A stretch of 64,000 bases of DNA from the NCBI RefSeq assembly GCF_022063185.1, contig NZ_CP091913.1:6177141-6241140 (forward strand), written 5' to 3'. Below the pieces are notes generated by a model, which saw only the letters and a list, made by a program, of their open reading frames with translations, had not been told where the DNA came from and did no database searches. This DNA comes from Nostoc sp. UHCC 0870 (lineage in GTDB: Bacteria > Cyanobacteriota > Cyanobacteriia > Cyanobacteriales > Nostocaceae). Made by a program: the position numbers and the translations under genes. Each line of letters opens with the position of its first letter. Position 1 is the stretch's first letter. Below are positions 8,507 to 15,841 of this stretch, piece by piece.

Positions 8507-9109
8507 CTGCCAAGCCGATTTTTGCAACTGAGCCTCAATCATATTGTGCCAGTGCTGCAATTTTTCCATAAATGAGGGCTGTTGTAAATCCGAAAGCCAA
8601 AGAATCAAGGCATCTTCACCGTTGTCTTGGTAATAACGCCGTCGCCGCCCTGCTGTTTTGAACCCAAATTTTTGGTATAAAGAGATTGCTGCTTCGTTAG
8701 AAGCTCGGACTTCCAGAGTAGCTAGTTCTAAATTGCGATCGCTAGCTGTTTTCAGCAAAGCATAAATTAAAGCCTGCCCCAAACCCTGACGTTGATATTG
8801 GGGATGAACTGCCACAATTGTAATGTGGGCTTCCTCTAAAATCGACCAGAAGCACCCCATACCCAGCAGTGTTTTGCTGGAGTGGGGCGCGAATATTCCC
8901 AGTAAATCACTATTGGGACTATCTAGTTCTCTTTGGTAGCCTTCCAGTGTCCAAAGTCCCCCAAAACAGGCTTGATCTAATTCTAAAATTGCACTTAGAT
9001 CCTCTGAGGTCAATGATTTGAGTTTTAAGTTAGAAGATAAAATCACTTTTATTGGGATAAGAATACAAACCCTTTGTAAACTGGGATCGGGAGACTTACT
9101 CACGCCCAT
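8498..9109 (-). CDS. rimI: Ribosomal-protein-alanine N-acetyltransferase (GNAT family)
   Basis: A 203-residue GNAT acetyltransferase. The acetyl-CoA loop is QYQRQGLGQALI (RxxGxG/A pattern). The family end motif NEAAISLYQKFGFKTAGRRR and YYQDNGEDALILWL matches RimI, which acetylates the N-terminal alanine of ribosomal protein S18. The first 25 residues before SNLKLKSLTSEDL are not typical and may not be translated, but no nearer internal start is obvious. Divergent from lysA with only 28 bases between the starts, so the promoters must overlap. The 3' end overlaps the FAD hydroxylase. Confidence 0.85.
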   Translation of the reverse strand: MGVSKSPDPSLQRVCILIPIKVILSSNLKLKSLTSEDLSAILELDQACFGGLWTLEGYQRELDSPNSDLLGIFAPHSSKTLLGMGCFWSILEEAHITIVAVHPQYQRQGLGQALIYALLKTASDRNLELATLEVRASNEAAISLYQKFGFKTAGRRRRYYQDNGEDALILWLSDLQQPSFMEKLQHWHNMIEAQLQKSAWQLI

Positions 9110-9137
9110 AATTTAAACAAGGACAATCTATATAAAT

Positions 9138-10541
9138 ATGGTATCGACTCACCCTGCTGGGGTTCAATATGCTGGAACGCAGTATTTACCTCAAAGCCAG
9201 AGCATAAATACAAATACTTCGCCCAACCAAGAACTGTTACCTCTAACTGCCACAGTTAATAGTGATGGTTGCTTGGAAATCGGTGGGTGTGATGTCACAA
9301 CCCTAGTTCAGCAGTTTGGCTCACCTTTGTATATTTTAGATGAGGAAACCCTCAGAACAGCCTGTCAACAATATCGAGATAGCTTTCAAAAATATTATCA
9401 AGGCGAATCTCAGGTACTATATGCTTCCAAAGCCTGGAATTGTCTGGCTGTTGATGCGATTATCGCCTCGGAAGGGTTAGGAATTGATGTCGTTTCTGGT
9501 GGTGAACTTTATACAGCTCTAACTGCTGGGATTAGTCCTGAAAAAATTTACCTCCACGGTAATAATAAATCCCGTGAAGAACTGACTTTTGCTATTGAGT
9601 CTGGTGTGACAATTGTTGCCGATAACTGGTATGAATTACATACCTTGGTGGAGATGTTGCACGCAATGTCTATACCACCAATCCGGCTCATGTTGCGGCT
9701 GACACCAGGGATTGAATGTCATACCCACGAATACATCCGTACAGGACACCTAGATAGTAAGTTCGGTTTTGATCCCAACGATTTAAATCAGGTGTTTGAG
9801 TTCGTTAGCCAACAACCAAATTTAAACTGTGTAGGCTTACACGCTCATATTGGTTCGCAAATTTTTGAGCGTCAACCCCATCAAGATTTAGCGGCTGTAA
9901 TGGTGCAGTGGTTAAGAGATGCGGGTAAATACGGTTTAAATATCACCGAATTAAATGTTGGTGGCGGTTTGGGCATTAAATACGTAGAATCAGATGATCC
10001 ACCAAGCATTGACGAGTGGGTAAAGGCAATTTGTGAAGTTGTGCAAGCAGCTTGTGCAGTCGAAAATCTCCCTTTACCAAAGTTACTCTCAGAACCAGGG
10101 CGATCGCTTATTGCTCCAGCCTGTGTGACTGCCTACACCATCGGTTCATCTAAAACAATACCGGAAATTCGTACCTACGTCGCCATAGATGGAGGTATGT
10201 CTGATAATCCCCGTCCTATTACCTACCAGTCAGTTTATCGCGCAGTCGTTGCCAACAAATTGTCTGCGCCTATCACAGAAACAGTCACAATCGCTGGTAA
10301 ACATTGTGAATCAGGGGATATTTTAATCAAAAATGCCCAACTGCCAAAAACTCAACCTGGGGATATTCTCCTAGTTATGGGAACTGGTGCGTACAATTAC
10401 AGTATGGCATCCAACTATAACCGTTTACCCAGACCGGCAGCAGTTGTAGTCACAAATGGCGAAGCAAACTTAATTTTGCAACGGGAAACTTATCAAGATT
10501 TAATTCGACAAGATTGCTTACCGGAAAGATTGAAGTGTTAG
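9138..10541 (+). CDS. lysA: Diaminopimelate decarboxylase
   Basis: It catalyses the last step of lysine synthesis, decarboxylating meso-diaminopimelate with PLP. The 467-residue protein has the alanine racemase-like barrel: VLYASKAWNC holds the PLP lysine; then HIGSQIFE, the phosphate-binding GGGLGIKY, EPGRSLIAP, GKHCESGDIL with a catalytic Cys, and GAYNYSMASNYN. An N-terminal extension of about 45 residues precedes the conserved part, as in other cyanobacterial LysA. It follows rimI divergently and stands alone before a repeat-filled spacer. Confidence 0.94.
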   Translation: MVSTHPAGVQYAGTQYLPQSQSINTNTSPNQELLPLTATVNSDGCLEIGGCDVTTLVQQFGSPLYILDEETLRTACQQYRDSFQKYYQGESQVLYASKAWNCLAVDAIIASEGLGIDVVSGGELYTALTAGISPEKIYLHGNNKSREELTFAIESGVTIVADNWYELHTLVEMLHAMSIPPIRLMLRLTPGIECHTHEYIRTGHLDSKFGFDPNDLNQVFEFVSQQPNLNCVGLHAHIGSQIFERQPHQDLAAVMVQWLRDAGKYGLNITELNVGGGLGIKYVESDDPPSIDEWVKAICEVVQAACAVENLPLPKLLSEPGRSLIAPACVTAYTIGSSKTIPEIRTYVAIDGGMSDNPRPITYQSVYRAVVANKLSAPITETVTIAGKHCESGDILIKNAQLPKTQPGDILLVMGTGAYNYSMASNYNRLPRPAAVVVTNGEANLILQRETYQDLIRQDCLPERLKC

Positions 10542-10722
10542 TGATTAGTCATTAGTTATTTAGTCATTAGTTAAGTCAAGGGTTTATGGGATTTTTCCCG
10601 GAATAACTGGCTTTTAACTTAAAATTTCTTTGATTATTCTGGAGAAGCAAGCTAAACAAAATGTCCCAACCAGAAGAAAAAAGTTAAGAAACAGTGTGTG
10701 AAAGTTCATGAGTTAATAAATA

Positions 10723-10769
10723 TTGACTAATGACTATTGACTAATGACTATTGACTAATGACTATTAAC
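10723..10769. repeat. Tandem 14-mer TTGACTAATGACTA, about three copies
   Basis: The unit TTGACTAATGACTA is repeated head to tail in the lysA-cdaA spacer. Related pieces with TTAGTCATTAGT are at 10543-10575 and elsewhere (57415-57430). It is an STRR-type array. It contains runs resembling -35 boxes (TTGACT), but I would not call a promoter on that basis. Confidence 0.8.
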
Positions 10770-10797
10770 TAAAAGTATTAAGAGTAATCCAGATGTC

Positions 10798-11721
10798 ATG
10801 AGAGATTGGTGGAAGCAATGGCTGGCAAACCTAGGATGGTCTCAGTCCTTGCTGCTGGGGACTCTGGATATTGTATTGGTGCTGGCGTTGACTTACGTGA
10901 TACTAGTTATTATTAGTGAGCGTCGCACACTGTGGATGGTGCGGGGTTTCATTGTTTTAATGCTAGCCTCAGCACTAAGCGGCAGGTTTGGTCTACCACT
11001 CTTAAATTTTGTTCTAGAAAAGTTAGTGATTGGCTGTGCTGTAGCAATGGCAGTTGCTCTTCAGTCAGAATTTCGCCGATTTTTAGAACAATTGGGACGA
11101 GGTGAATTCCGGCAATTGTTTCAACCATCTAATCTGACCATTCCTAAGTCTGATAGTGTAATAGATGAAATTGTGGAAGCGGTTAAAGAACTCTCTAAAA
11201 ACCGAATTGGAGCTTTACTAATTTTGGAAACAACTGGCCCCATTGACGAACGGGATTTTTCTGTACCTGGTGTCAAGCTCAATGCGGATGTTTCTAAGGA
11301 ACTGATACACACAATTTTTCAGCCGAAGACCCTGTTGCACGATGGCGCAACATTAATCCGTGGTTCACGGATTGTATCTTCGGGTATAATATTACCGCTT
11401 TCGGGACGCACAGCCTCGCGCCAATTGGGTACACGCCACCGGGCGGCGATGGGAATTACTGAGCGCGTCGAAAATTGTATTTGTGTCGTTGTATCAGAAG
11501 AAACTGGTTCTATTTCCCTAGCGGAAAGGGGAACTCTAAATAGGCCATTGACAATTAGGAAGCTCAAAGAGTCTTTAGAGGCTCGATTGTCCCCAACTGT
11601 AGATCGGGAAGCGGTAGCTCCCGGTTTGTTAAGCTTGGGTCTTCAGATTGGTAATAAGGCACTAAAACTAGCTTCACGTTTACTTGGATTACCCTCGACC
11701 GCTTCTCAAGACAAAAAATGA
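10798..11721 (+). CDS. cdaA: Diadenylate cyclase (membrane-bound CdaA type)
   Basis: It makes cyclic di-AMP from two ATP. The 307-residue protein has an N-terminal membrane part with three hydrophobic segments (about residues 18-40, 46-63 and 69-87), followed by a DisA_N domain with both hallmark motifs: HDGATLIRG (DGA) and LGTRHRAAMG (RHR). This is the CdaA layout. The gene overlaps uppS by 4 bases (ATGA), so the two are translationally coupled. No cdaR or glmM is next to it, unlike in Firmicutes. In Synechococcus c-di-AMP is known to matter for survival in darkness. Confidence 0.93.
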   Translation: MRDWWKQWLANLGWSQSLLLGTLDIVLVLALTYVILVIISERRTLWMVRGFIVLMLASALSGRFGLPLLNFVLEKLVIGCAVAMAVALQSEFRRFLEQLGRGEFRQLFQPSNLTIPKSDSVIDEIVEAVKELSKNRIGALLILETTGPIDERDFSVPGVKLNADVSKELIHTIFQPKTLLHDGATLIRGSRIVSSGIILPLSGRTASRQLGTRHRAAMGITERVENCICVVVSEETGSISLAERGTLNRPLTIRKLKESLEARLSPTVDREAVAPGLLSLGLQIGNKALKLASRLLGLPSTASQDKK

Positions 11722-12467
11722 CAATACAACAAACTGAACTGCAAGAATTGCCCCTGGACTTGAAACGAGAACTACTGCCCAAACACGTTGCAGTAATTAT
11801 GGATGGCAATGGTCGATGGGCTAAACGTCAAGGTCTACCGCGAATTATGGGTCATAAGCGCGGAGTTGATGCCCTCAAGGATTTACTACGTTGTTGTAAA
11901 GATTGGGGGATTCAGGCACTAACAGCTTATGCCTTTTCCACAGAAAACTGGAAAAGACCCCAAGAAGAAGTAGATTTCTTGATGACGCTGTTTCAGAGAG
12001 TGTTACGTCAAGAGTTGCGAGAAATGGTTGAAGAAAACGTCCAGATTCAGTTTGTAGGCAATTTAGCAGCCTTACCGCGATCGCTACAAGCGGAAATTTC
12101 CCGTTCAATGGAAGAAACCAAGCATAATCGCGCTATCCGGTTTTCTGTGGCGACCAATTACGGCGGAAGACAGGAGATTTTACAAGCCTGTCGGGCGATC
12201 GCCCAGAAAGTCCAGCAAGGTCTCCTCCAGCCCGATGAAATCTCTGAAGAAGTATTTGAACGCCACCTATACACAGCCGGAATTTCCGACCCAGATTTGC
12301 TAATCCGCACTAGTGGAGAAATGCGCCTCTCCAATTTCCTCCTCTGGCAAATGGCCTATGGAGAAATTTACATTACTGATGCCCTCTGGCCAGATTTTGA
12401 CCGCACTGAATTTCACCGCGCCTTGTGTGCTTATCAGCAAAGGGAGCGAAGATTTGGTAAGGTTTAG
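11718..12467 (+). CDS. uppS: Isoprenyl (undecaprenyl) diphosphate synthase
   Basis: This cis-prenyltransferase makes the long polyprenyl diphosphate that carries cell-wall precursors. The 249-residue protein shows all family motifs: VIMDGNGRWAKRQGLPR (substrate-binding Asp and Arg), GHKRG, AFSTENWKRP, and LLIRTSGEMRLSNFLLWQ. The ATG lies inside the end of cdaA, so both are on one transcript. The stop codon sits directly at the head of a tandem-repeat region that duplicates the last bases of the gene. Confidence 0.95.
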   Translation: MTIQQTELQELPLDLKRELLPKHVAVIMDGNGRWAKRQGLPRIMGHKRGVDALKDLLRCCKDWGIQALTAYAFSTENWKRPQEEVDFLMTLFQRVLRQELREMVEENVQIQFVGNLAALPRSLQAEISRSMEETKHNRAIRFSVATNYGGRQEILQACRAIAQKVQQGLLQPDEISEEVFERHLYTAGISDPDLLIRTSGEMRLSNFLLWQMAYGEIYITDALWPDFDRTEFHRALCAYQQRERRFGKV

Positions 12468-12580
12468 AGATAGGTGATAGGTGACAGGTGACAGGTGACA
12501 GGTGACAGGTGACAGGTTTAGAGATAGGTGATAGGTGACAGGTGACAGGTGACAGGTGATAGGTGACAGGTGACAGGGTT
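12461..12580. repeat. Tandem GGTGACA/GGTGATA heptamers with a 54-base higher-order duplication
   Basis: The 3' end of uppS (GGTTTAGAGATAGGTGATAG) is followed by about seven heptamers. The same block then recurs 54 bases later starting at 12515. The array therefore grew by duplicating gene-end sequence together with the heptamers. Confidence 0.85.
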
Positions 12581-12608
12581 GACAATGTAGCATATTGACT
12601 TATGTTCC

Positions 12609-12682
12609 CACTCAGCACTCACTACTCACTACTCACTACTCAGCACTCAGCACTCAGCACTCAGCACTCAGCACTCACTACT
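12609..12682. repeat. Tandem heptamer CACTCAG/CACTACT, about 10 copies
   Basis: Head-to-tail CACTCAG and TACTCAC units lie against the stop of the DUF3143 gene. The same heptamer is in the two spacers of the rpo operon (57476-57500, 59468-59505). Confidence 0.85.
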
Positions 12683-12683
12683 G

Positions 12684-12956
12684 CTAAGGGCCAGAAAACA
12701 CGGCTTGTTCGATATCTTCTCGACTCAGGGAGTATTTGAACGCGCGTTGGATATCTTGTCCATTTTCCCCAGCTTGAATATATCGCACGATAATTTGCTC
12801 GATATCCAGCCAGAGTTCAGCTTGCCAACTAGGTCGTTGTATGCGCCAGCAATGTAGTTGTGTATCATCTTGTTGACAGCCTTGCTCTTTTAACCACTGC
12901 TCAATTTGTGGCAGAGGATGACTGTATAAAGGCGTATCTGAGGGAAGTATAGACAT
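12684..12956 (-). CDS. DUF3143-type small cyanobacterial protein
   Basis: A 90-residue acidic protein starting MSILPSDTPLYSHPLPQIEQ, with WLKEQGCQQD, WRIQRPSWQAEL and IVRYIQAGENGQDIQRAFKY. I recognise this as the DUF3143 family found in cyanobacteria and plastid-bearing plants; its function is not known. It lies 113 bases downstream of a membrane-anchored J-domain gene on the same strand, an arrangement common in cyanobacteria. A shared transcript is likely, though the spacer is filled by a duplicated 51-bp repeat. Confidence 0.75.
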   Translation of the reverse strand: MSILPSDTPLYSHPLPQIEQWLKEQGCQQDDTQLHCWRIQRPSWQAELWLDIEQIIVRYIQAGENGQDIQRAFKYSLSREDIEQAVFSGP

Positions 12957-13006
12957 AAAAATTCAAAATTGTTTATTAGTCAATAGTCATTAGTTACTTT
13001 ACCAGT

Positions 13007-13108
13007 CCCCATTGCCCCTTATCCCCAGAGGGGGACCCGAGTTCCCCAGTCCCCAGTCCCCATTACCCCTTATCCCCAGAGGGGGCCCCGAGTTCCCCAG
13101 TCCCCATT
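13007..13108. repeat. Two tandem copies of a 51-bp repeat, running into a gene end
   Basis: Copy 1 (13007-13057) and copy 2 (13058-13108) share CCCCATT, then CCCCTTATCCCCAGAGGGGG, then CCCGAGTTCCCCAGT. Each contains the small palindrome CCCC-AGA-GGGG. Copy 2 covers the stop codon and about the last 12 codons of the J-domain gene. Confidence 0.9.
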
Positions 13109-13633
13109 CCCCAGAGAAGAAATCGGTTGTTGTAGTGTAACTGTGGGTTGTGGTATCTGGGTTTGTAAAGCTTGATCACCACGAGTTAGGCCAATAGTGA
13201 CTGCTAGCAGTAAACAACCTACCAAAGTCACAGCTAAAATAAATAAAGCAAAAATTTCGCCAGATGAAAGGGGGCGATCGCTGGCATCTAAGTAAGCTGA
13301 TTTTGAGTAATCATAAGCAGAAGAGACAGGATGATGCAAATCAGGCGGTGCTTGAATCACCCCAAACCGAGAATAACCTATCTTGATGTCATAATTTAAA
13401 CGCCTTTCGGGATTACTCAGGGTGGCGTAGGCTTCGTTAATTTGCTGAAATTTTGGGGTAGCGACAGCAGGAGGTAATTCTGTGCTATCGGGATGATAGC
13501 GTTTACTCAGTTCCCGATAAGCGCGACGAATATCGATAACTGATGCTGAGGGATGCAGCCCTAGCATAGAGTAATAGCTGGGTTTATTGCTTTGCGGCAT
13601 TGCCCCATGTTGATTCACAGCTGTTTGATTCAC
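13070..13633 (-). CDS. Membrane-anchored J-domain protein
   Basis: A 187-residue protein with an N-terminal J domain: YYSMLGLHPSASVIDIRRAY, KRYHPDS with the HPD tripeptide that stimulates Hsp70 ATPase, and KFQQINEAYATLSNPERR. Residues about 126-150 form one transmembrane helix (IFALFILAVTLVGCLLLAVT). The J domain therefore probably faces the cytoplasm beside a membrane. The last dozen residues (DWGTRGPLWG) are encoded by the 51-bp repeat, so the native tail has been replaced or extended. It probably recruits a DnaK to a membrane; the partner is unknown. Confidence 0.85.
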   Translation of the reverse strand: MNQTAVNQHGAMPQSNKPSYYSMLGLHPSASVIDIRRAYRELSKRYHPDSTELPPAVATPKFQQINEAYATLSNPERRLNYDIKIGYSRFGVIQAPPDLHHPVSSAYDYSKSAYLDASDRPLSSGEIFALFILAVTLVGCLLLAVTIGLTRGDQALQTQIPQPTVTLQQPISSLGNGDWGTRGPLWG

Positions 13634-13724
13634 CTTGCAATCAAGTTTCTTAATATTGTAAACCTGCCACTCTCACTAAGTTACGATAAATTTTAATGAC
13701 TGAACTGAGTGTATCAACTACCCG

Positions 13725-14618
13725 ATGACTAAATCCGCAGATGTCAGCACCAAAAAATTAATCAGCCTTGCACCCGACAATTGGGTAAGATGGGTAACTC
13801 AAATGCCTGATATCGTTGCGGGAGAAATTCTCAATTCCGAATTTCAGTGGATTAGCCGAGAGAGTGATATTTTAGTCCGTGTCACCAGTTCTGAACACGG
13901 TGAATTTCTGGTTCTCAACGAATTGCAATTACGCTACCAACGCCAAATGCCACGCCGAATGCGTGCTTATGCAGCATTGGCGGAAGAAAAATATAATTTA
14001 CCTACTTACCCGGTTTTAATCAATATTCTCAAAACGAGTAACGAAGAAATACCTACAAGCTTTACATCAAATCTGGCAGGGTTGCGAGCAATCCAAGATT
14101 ATCGGGTGATTAACCTTTGGGAAGTTGATGTGAATATTGCCTTGAAACAACCCTTACCATGCTTATTGCCATTTGTTCCCATTCTCAAAGGTGGTGAGGA
14201 TGAGTCTCTCATTCGAGAAGCATTGCAAATTCTCCGTGCAGATGAACAGTTAAACCAATTAGAAACAGTCTTAGCTTTTTTTGCTACGTTTGTTTTAGAG
14301 AGTTCCTTAGTTCAAGAAATTATGAGGTGGGATATGACTGTATTACGTGAATCACCCTGGTATCAAGAAATTTTGCGTGAAGGTGAAGCACGAGGTGAAG
14401 CACGTGGGGAAGCACGAGGCGAAGCACGCGGTGAAGCACGCGGTGAACGGCGTGGAATAATATCTAGTATCGAAATTAATTTAGAGGCGAAATTTGGCGA
14501 GGATGGCTTGCAATTGCTGCCACAAATCAATCAAGTTAGTGACGTAGCACAATTGAAAGAAATTTTACGCCATGTTATTACAGCAATCACAATTGAGGAA
14601 TTACGTCAACTGCTGTAG
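13725..14618 (+). CDS. Rpn/DUF4351-like PD-(D/E)XK-type protein with an EARG repeat tail
   Basis: A 297-residue protein of the large cyanobacterial family related to Rpn recombination-promoting nucleases and often tagged DUF4351. The nuclease-like core reads DILVRVTSSEHGEF, VLNELQLRYQRQMPRRM, with D and E-x-Q in the expected places of a PD-(D/E)XK fold. Residues about 220-243 are GEAR tetrapeptides repeated five times plus GERR. The C-terminal AKFGEDGLQLLPQINQ and IEELRQLL are typical family ends. Its role is not established; the Rpn group is linked to DNA cleavage and mobility. A helical charged linker from repeat expansion is the visible oddity. Confidence 0.7.
   Translation: MTKSADVSTKKLISLAPDNWVRWVTQMPDIVAGEILNSEFQWISRESDILVRVTSSEHGEFLVLNELQLRYQRQMPRRMRAYAALAEEKYNLPTYPVLINILKTSNEEIPTSFTSNLAGLRAIQDYRVINLWEVDVNIALKQPLPCLLPFVPILKGGEDESLIREALQILRADEQLNQLETVLAFFATFVLESSLVQEIMRWDMTVLRESPWYQEILREGEARGEARGEARGEARGEARGERRGIISSIEINLEAKFGEDGLQLLPQINQVSDVAQLKEILRHVITAITIEELRQLL
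14382..14453 (+). repeat. In-frame 12-bp tandem repeat, six units
   Basis: Units of the form GGTGAAGCACGA encode G-E-A-R. Five units are close copies with third-position changes; the sixth is degenerate. The length of 12 keeps the frame, so copy number can vary without breaking the gene. Confidence 0.9.
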
Positions 14619-14653
14619 TACAATTTAACAGGTGAATTTTTCAAAGCACAATC

Positions 14654-15652
14654 TTAACCTAATAAATCAGCGCGGGGTTTAAAGGTTTCAATTTGCCGTA
14701 GCTTTTCGTATAGTTCTCGTTCTTCCTGGCTAATGTTTTTCGGGGTAACTATTTGGATTTCGACCAATTGATCACCACGTTTACCATCTTCGGTGGGATA
14801 ACCTTTATTAGCCAAGCGGAATCTTTGACCAGACCTGACGCCTGGAGGGATGGTCATTTTCACAGGGCCATCTAGAGTGGGTGCTTCTACCTGTCCACCT
14901 AAGACTGCTTCAGTGGGAGTTACTGGCACTTGGCAAGATATGTTAGAACCTTCAACTTTAAATAATGGATGAGGCTCGACGGTAATTTTTAAGTAGAGGT
15001 CGCCGCCACCGATGCCTTGATTTCGCAGGCGGACACTTTGCCCTGTCACCATACCGGGGGGCATATTAACTTCTAGCGATCGCCCGTCTTCTAGTCTAAT
15101 GCGTTCTGTTCCACCTTGATACGCTTTTTCTAATGGTAGGGTTAACCTAGCTTCGATATCCCGACGAGTGGGACGCGGTGGGTTTTTAGGAACTGTGTAT
15201 TGAACTTTACTTTTTGGGGTACGGAAGGGATCAGTATTAGTGCTGCTACTTGCCCCATTTCTAGTGTCTTGGCGAACACCAACACCCACAACTTGATTAA
15301 TAAAGTCCTCAAAATTAGCAAACTGGCTAGGATCTACATTTTGATTGGGACTGCGTTCTGCTGTCCGTTCCCAAGCTTTAGGTTTTGGTGTTTGTTTGCT
15401 AAAGCCTTTTTGCTTCCAGTAGCGGCTAAATTGGTCGTACTGCGCTCGTTTAGCGGTGTCGGAAAGAACTTCGTAAGCTTCCCCAATATCTTTAAATTTG
15501 TCTTCTGCTGCTTTGTTGCCTGGGTTGAGATCAGGGTGATATTGTCTAGCTAACCGCCGATAATTCTTTTTAATGTCCTCATTGGTAGCATCTTTATCTA
15601 CCCCTAAAATTTCGTAGTAATCTCGAAAATTCTGCAAATTCTGCATATTCAT
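14654..15652 (-). CDS. dnaJ: DnaJ/Hsp40 co-chaperone without zinc finger (CbpA type)
   Basis: A 332-residue co-chaperone for DnaK. The J domain is at residues 8-75 (DYYEILGVDKDATNEDIKKN, QYHPDLNPG with HPD, GEAYEVLSDTAKRAQYDQF). A Gly/Ser/Pro-rich linker follows. Then come the two beta-barrel substrate-binding domains (LPLEKAYQGGTERIRL, GQSVRLRNQGIGGGDLYLKI, PTEAVLGGQVEAPTLDG, FRLANKGYP). The CxxCxGxG zinc-binding repeats are absent, so it is a type II Hsp40. It lies 189 bases downstream of dnaK on the same strand, with a repeat-bearing spacer between them; co-transcription is likely. Confidence 0.93.
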   Translation of the reverse strand: MNMQNLQNFRDYYEILGVDKDATNEDIKKNYRRLARQYHPDLNPGNKAAEDKFKDIGEAYEVLSDTAKRAQYDQFSRYWKQKGFSKQTPKPKAWERTAERSPNQNVDPSQFANFEDFINQVVGVGVRQDTRNGASSSTNTDPFRTPKSKVQYTVPKNPPRPTRRDIEARLTLPLEKAYQGGTERIRLEDGRSLEVNMPPGMVTGQSVRLRNQGIGGGDLYLKITVEPHPLFKVEGSNISCQVPVTPTEAVLGGQVEAPTLDGPVKMTIPPGVRSGQRFRLANKGYPTEDGKRGDQLVEIQIVTPKNISQEERELYEKLRQIETFKPRADLLG

Positions 15653-15762
15653 TTAATTAACTTTTAAATTTTAGATTTTAGTAATCGTTAACTAGTAATG
15701 GATAATATCAATTACTAATTACCGATTACCAATTACTAAATCCGAATTCAGGAAATAGGGGT

Positions 15763-15788
15763 GTAGGGGTGTAGGGGTGTAGGGGGCA
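15763..15788. repeat. Tandem GGGGTGTA octamer, three copies
   Basis: A short array of the same octamer that forms the long block at 20547-20758 and, inverted, the one at 28049-28078. It lies in the dnaK-dnaJ spacer. Confidence 0.8.
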
Positions 15789-15841
15789 ATGTAGATTATA
15801 TGTTCCATGCCCAATGCCCCATTCTCCATTCTCCATTCCCT

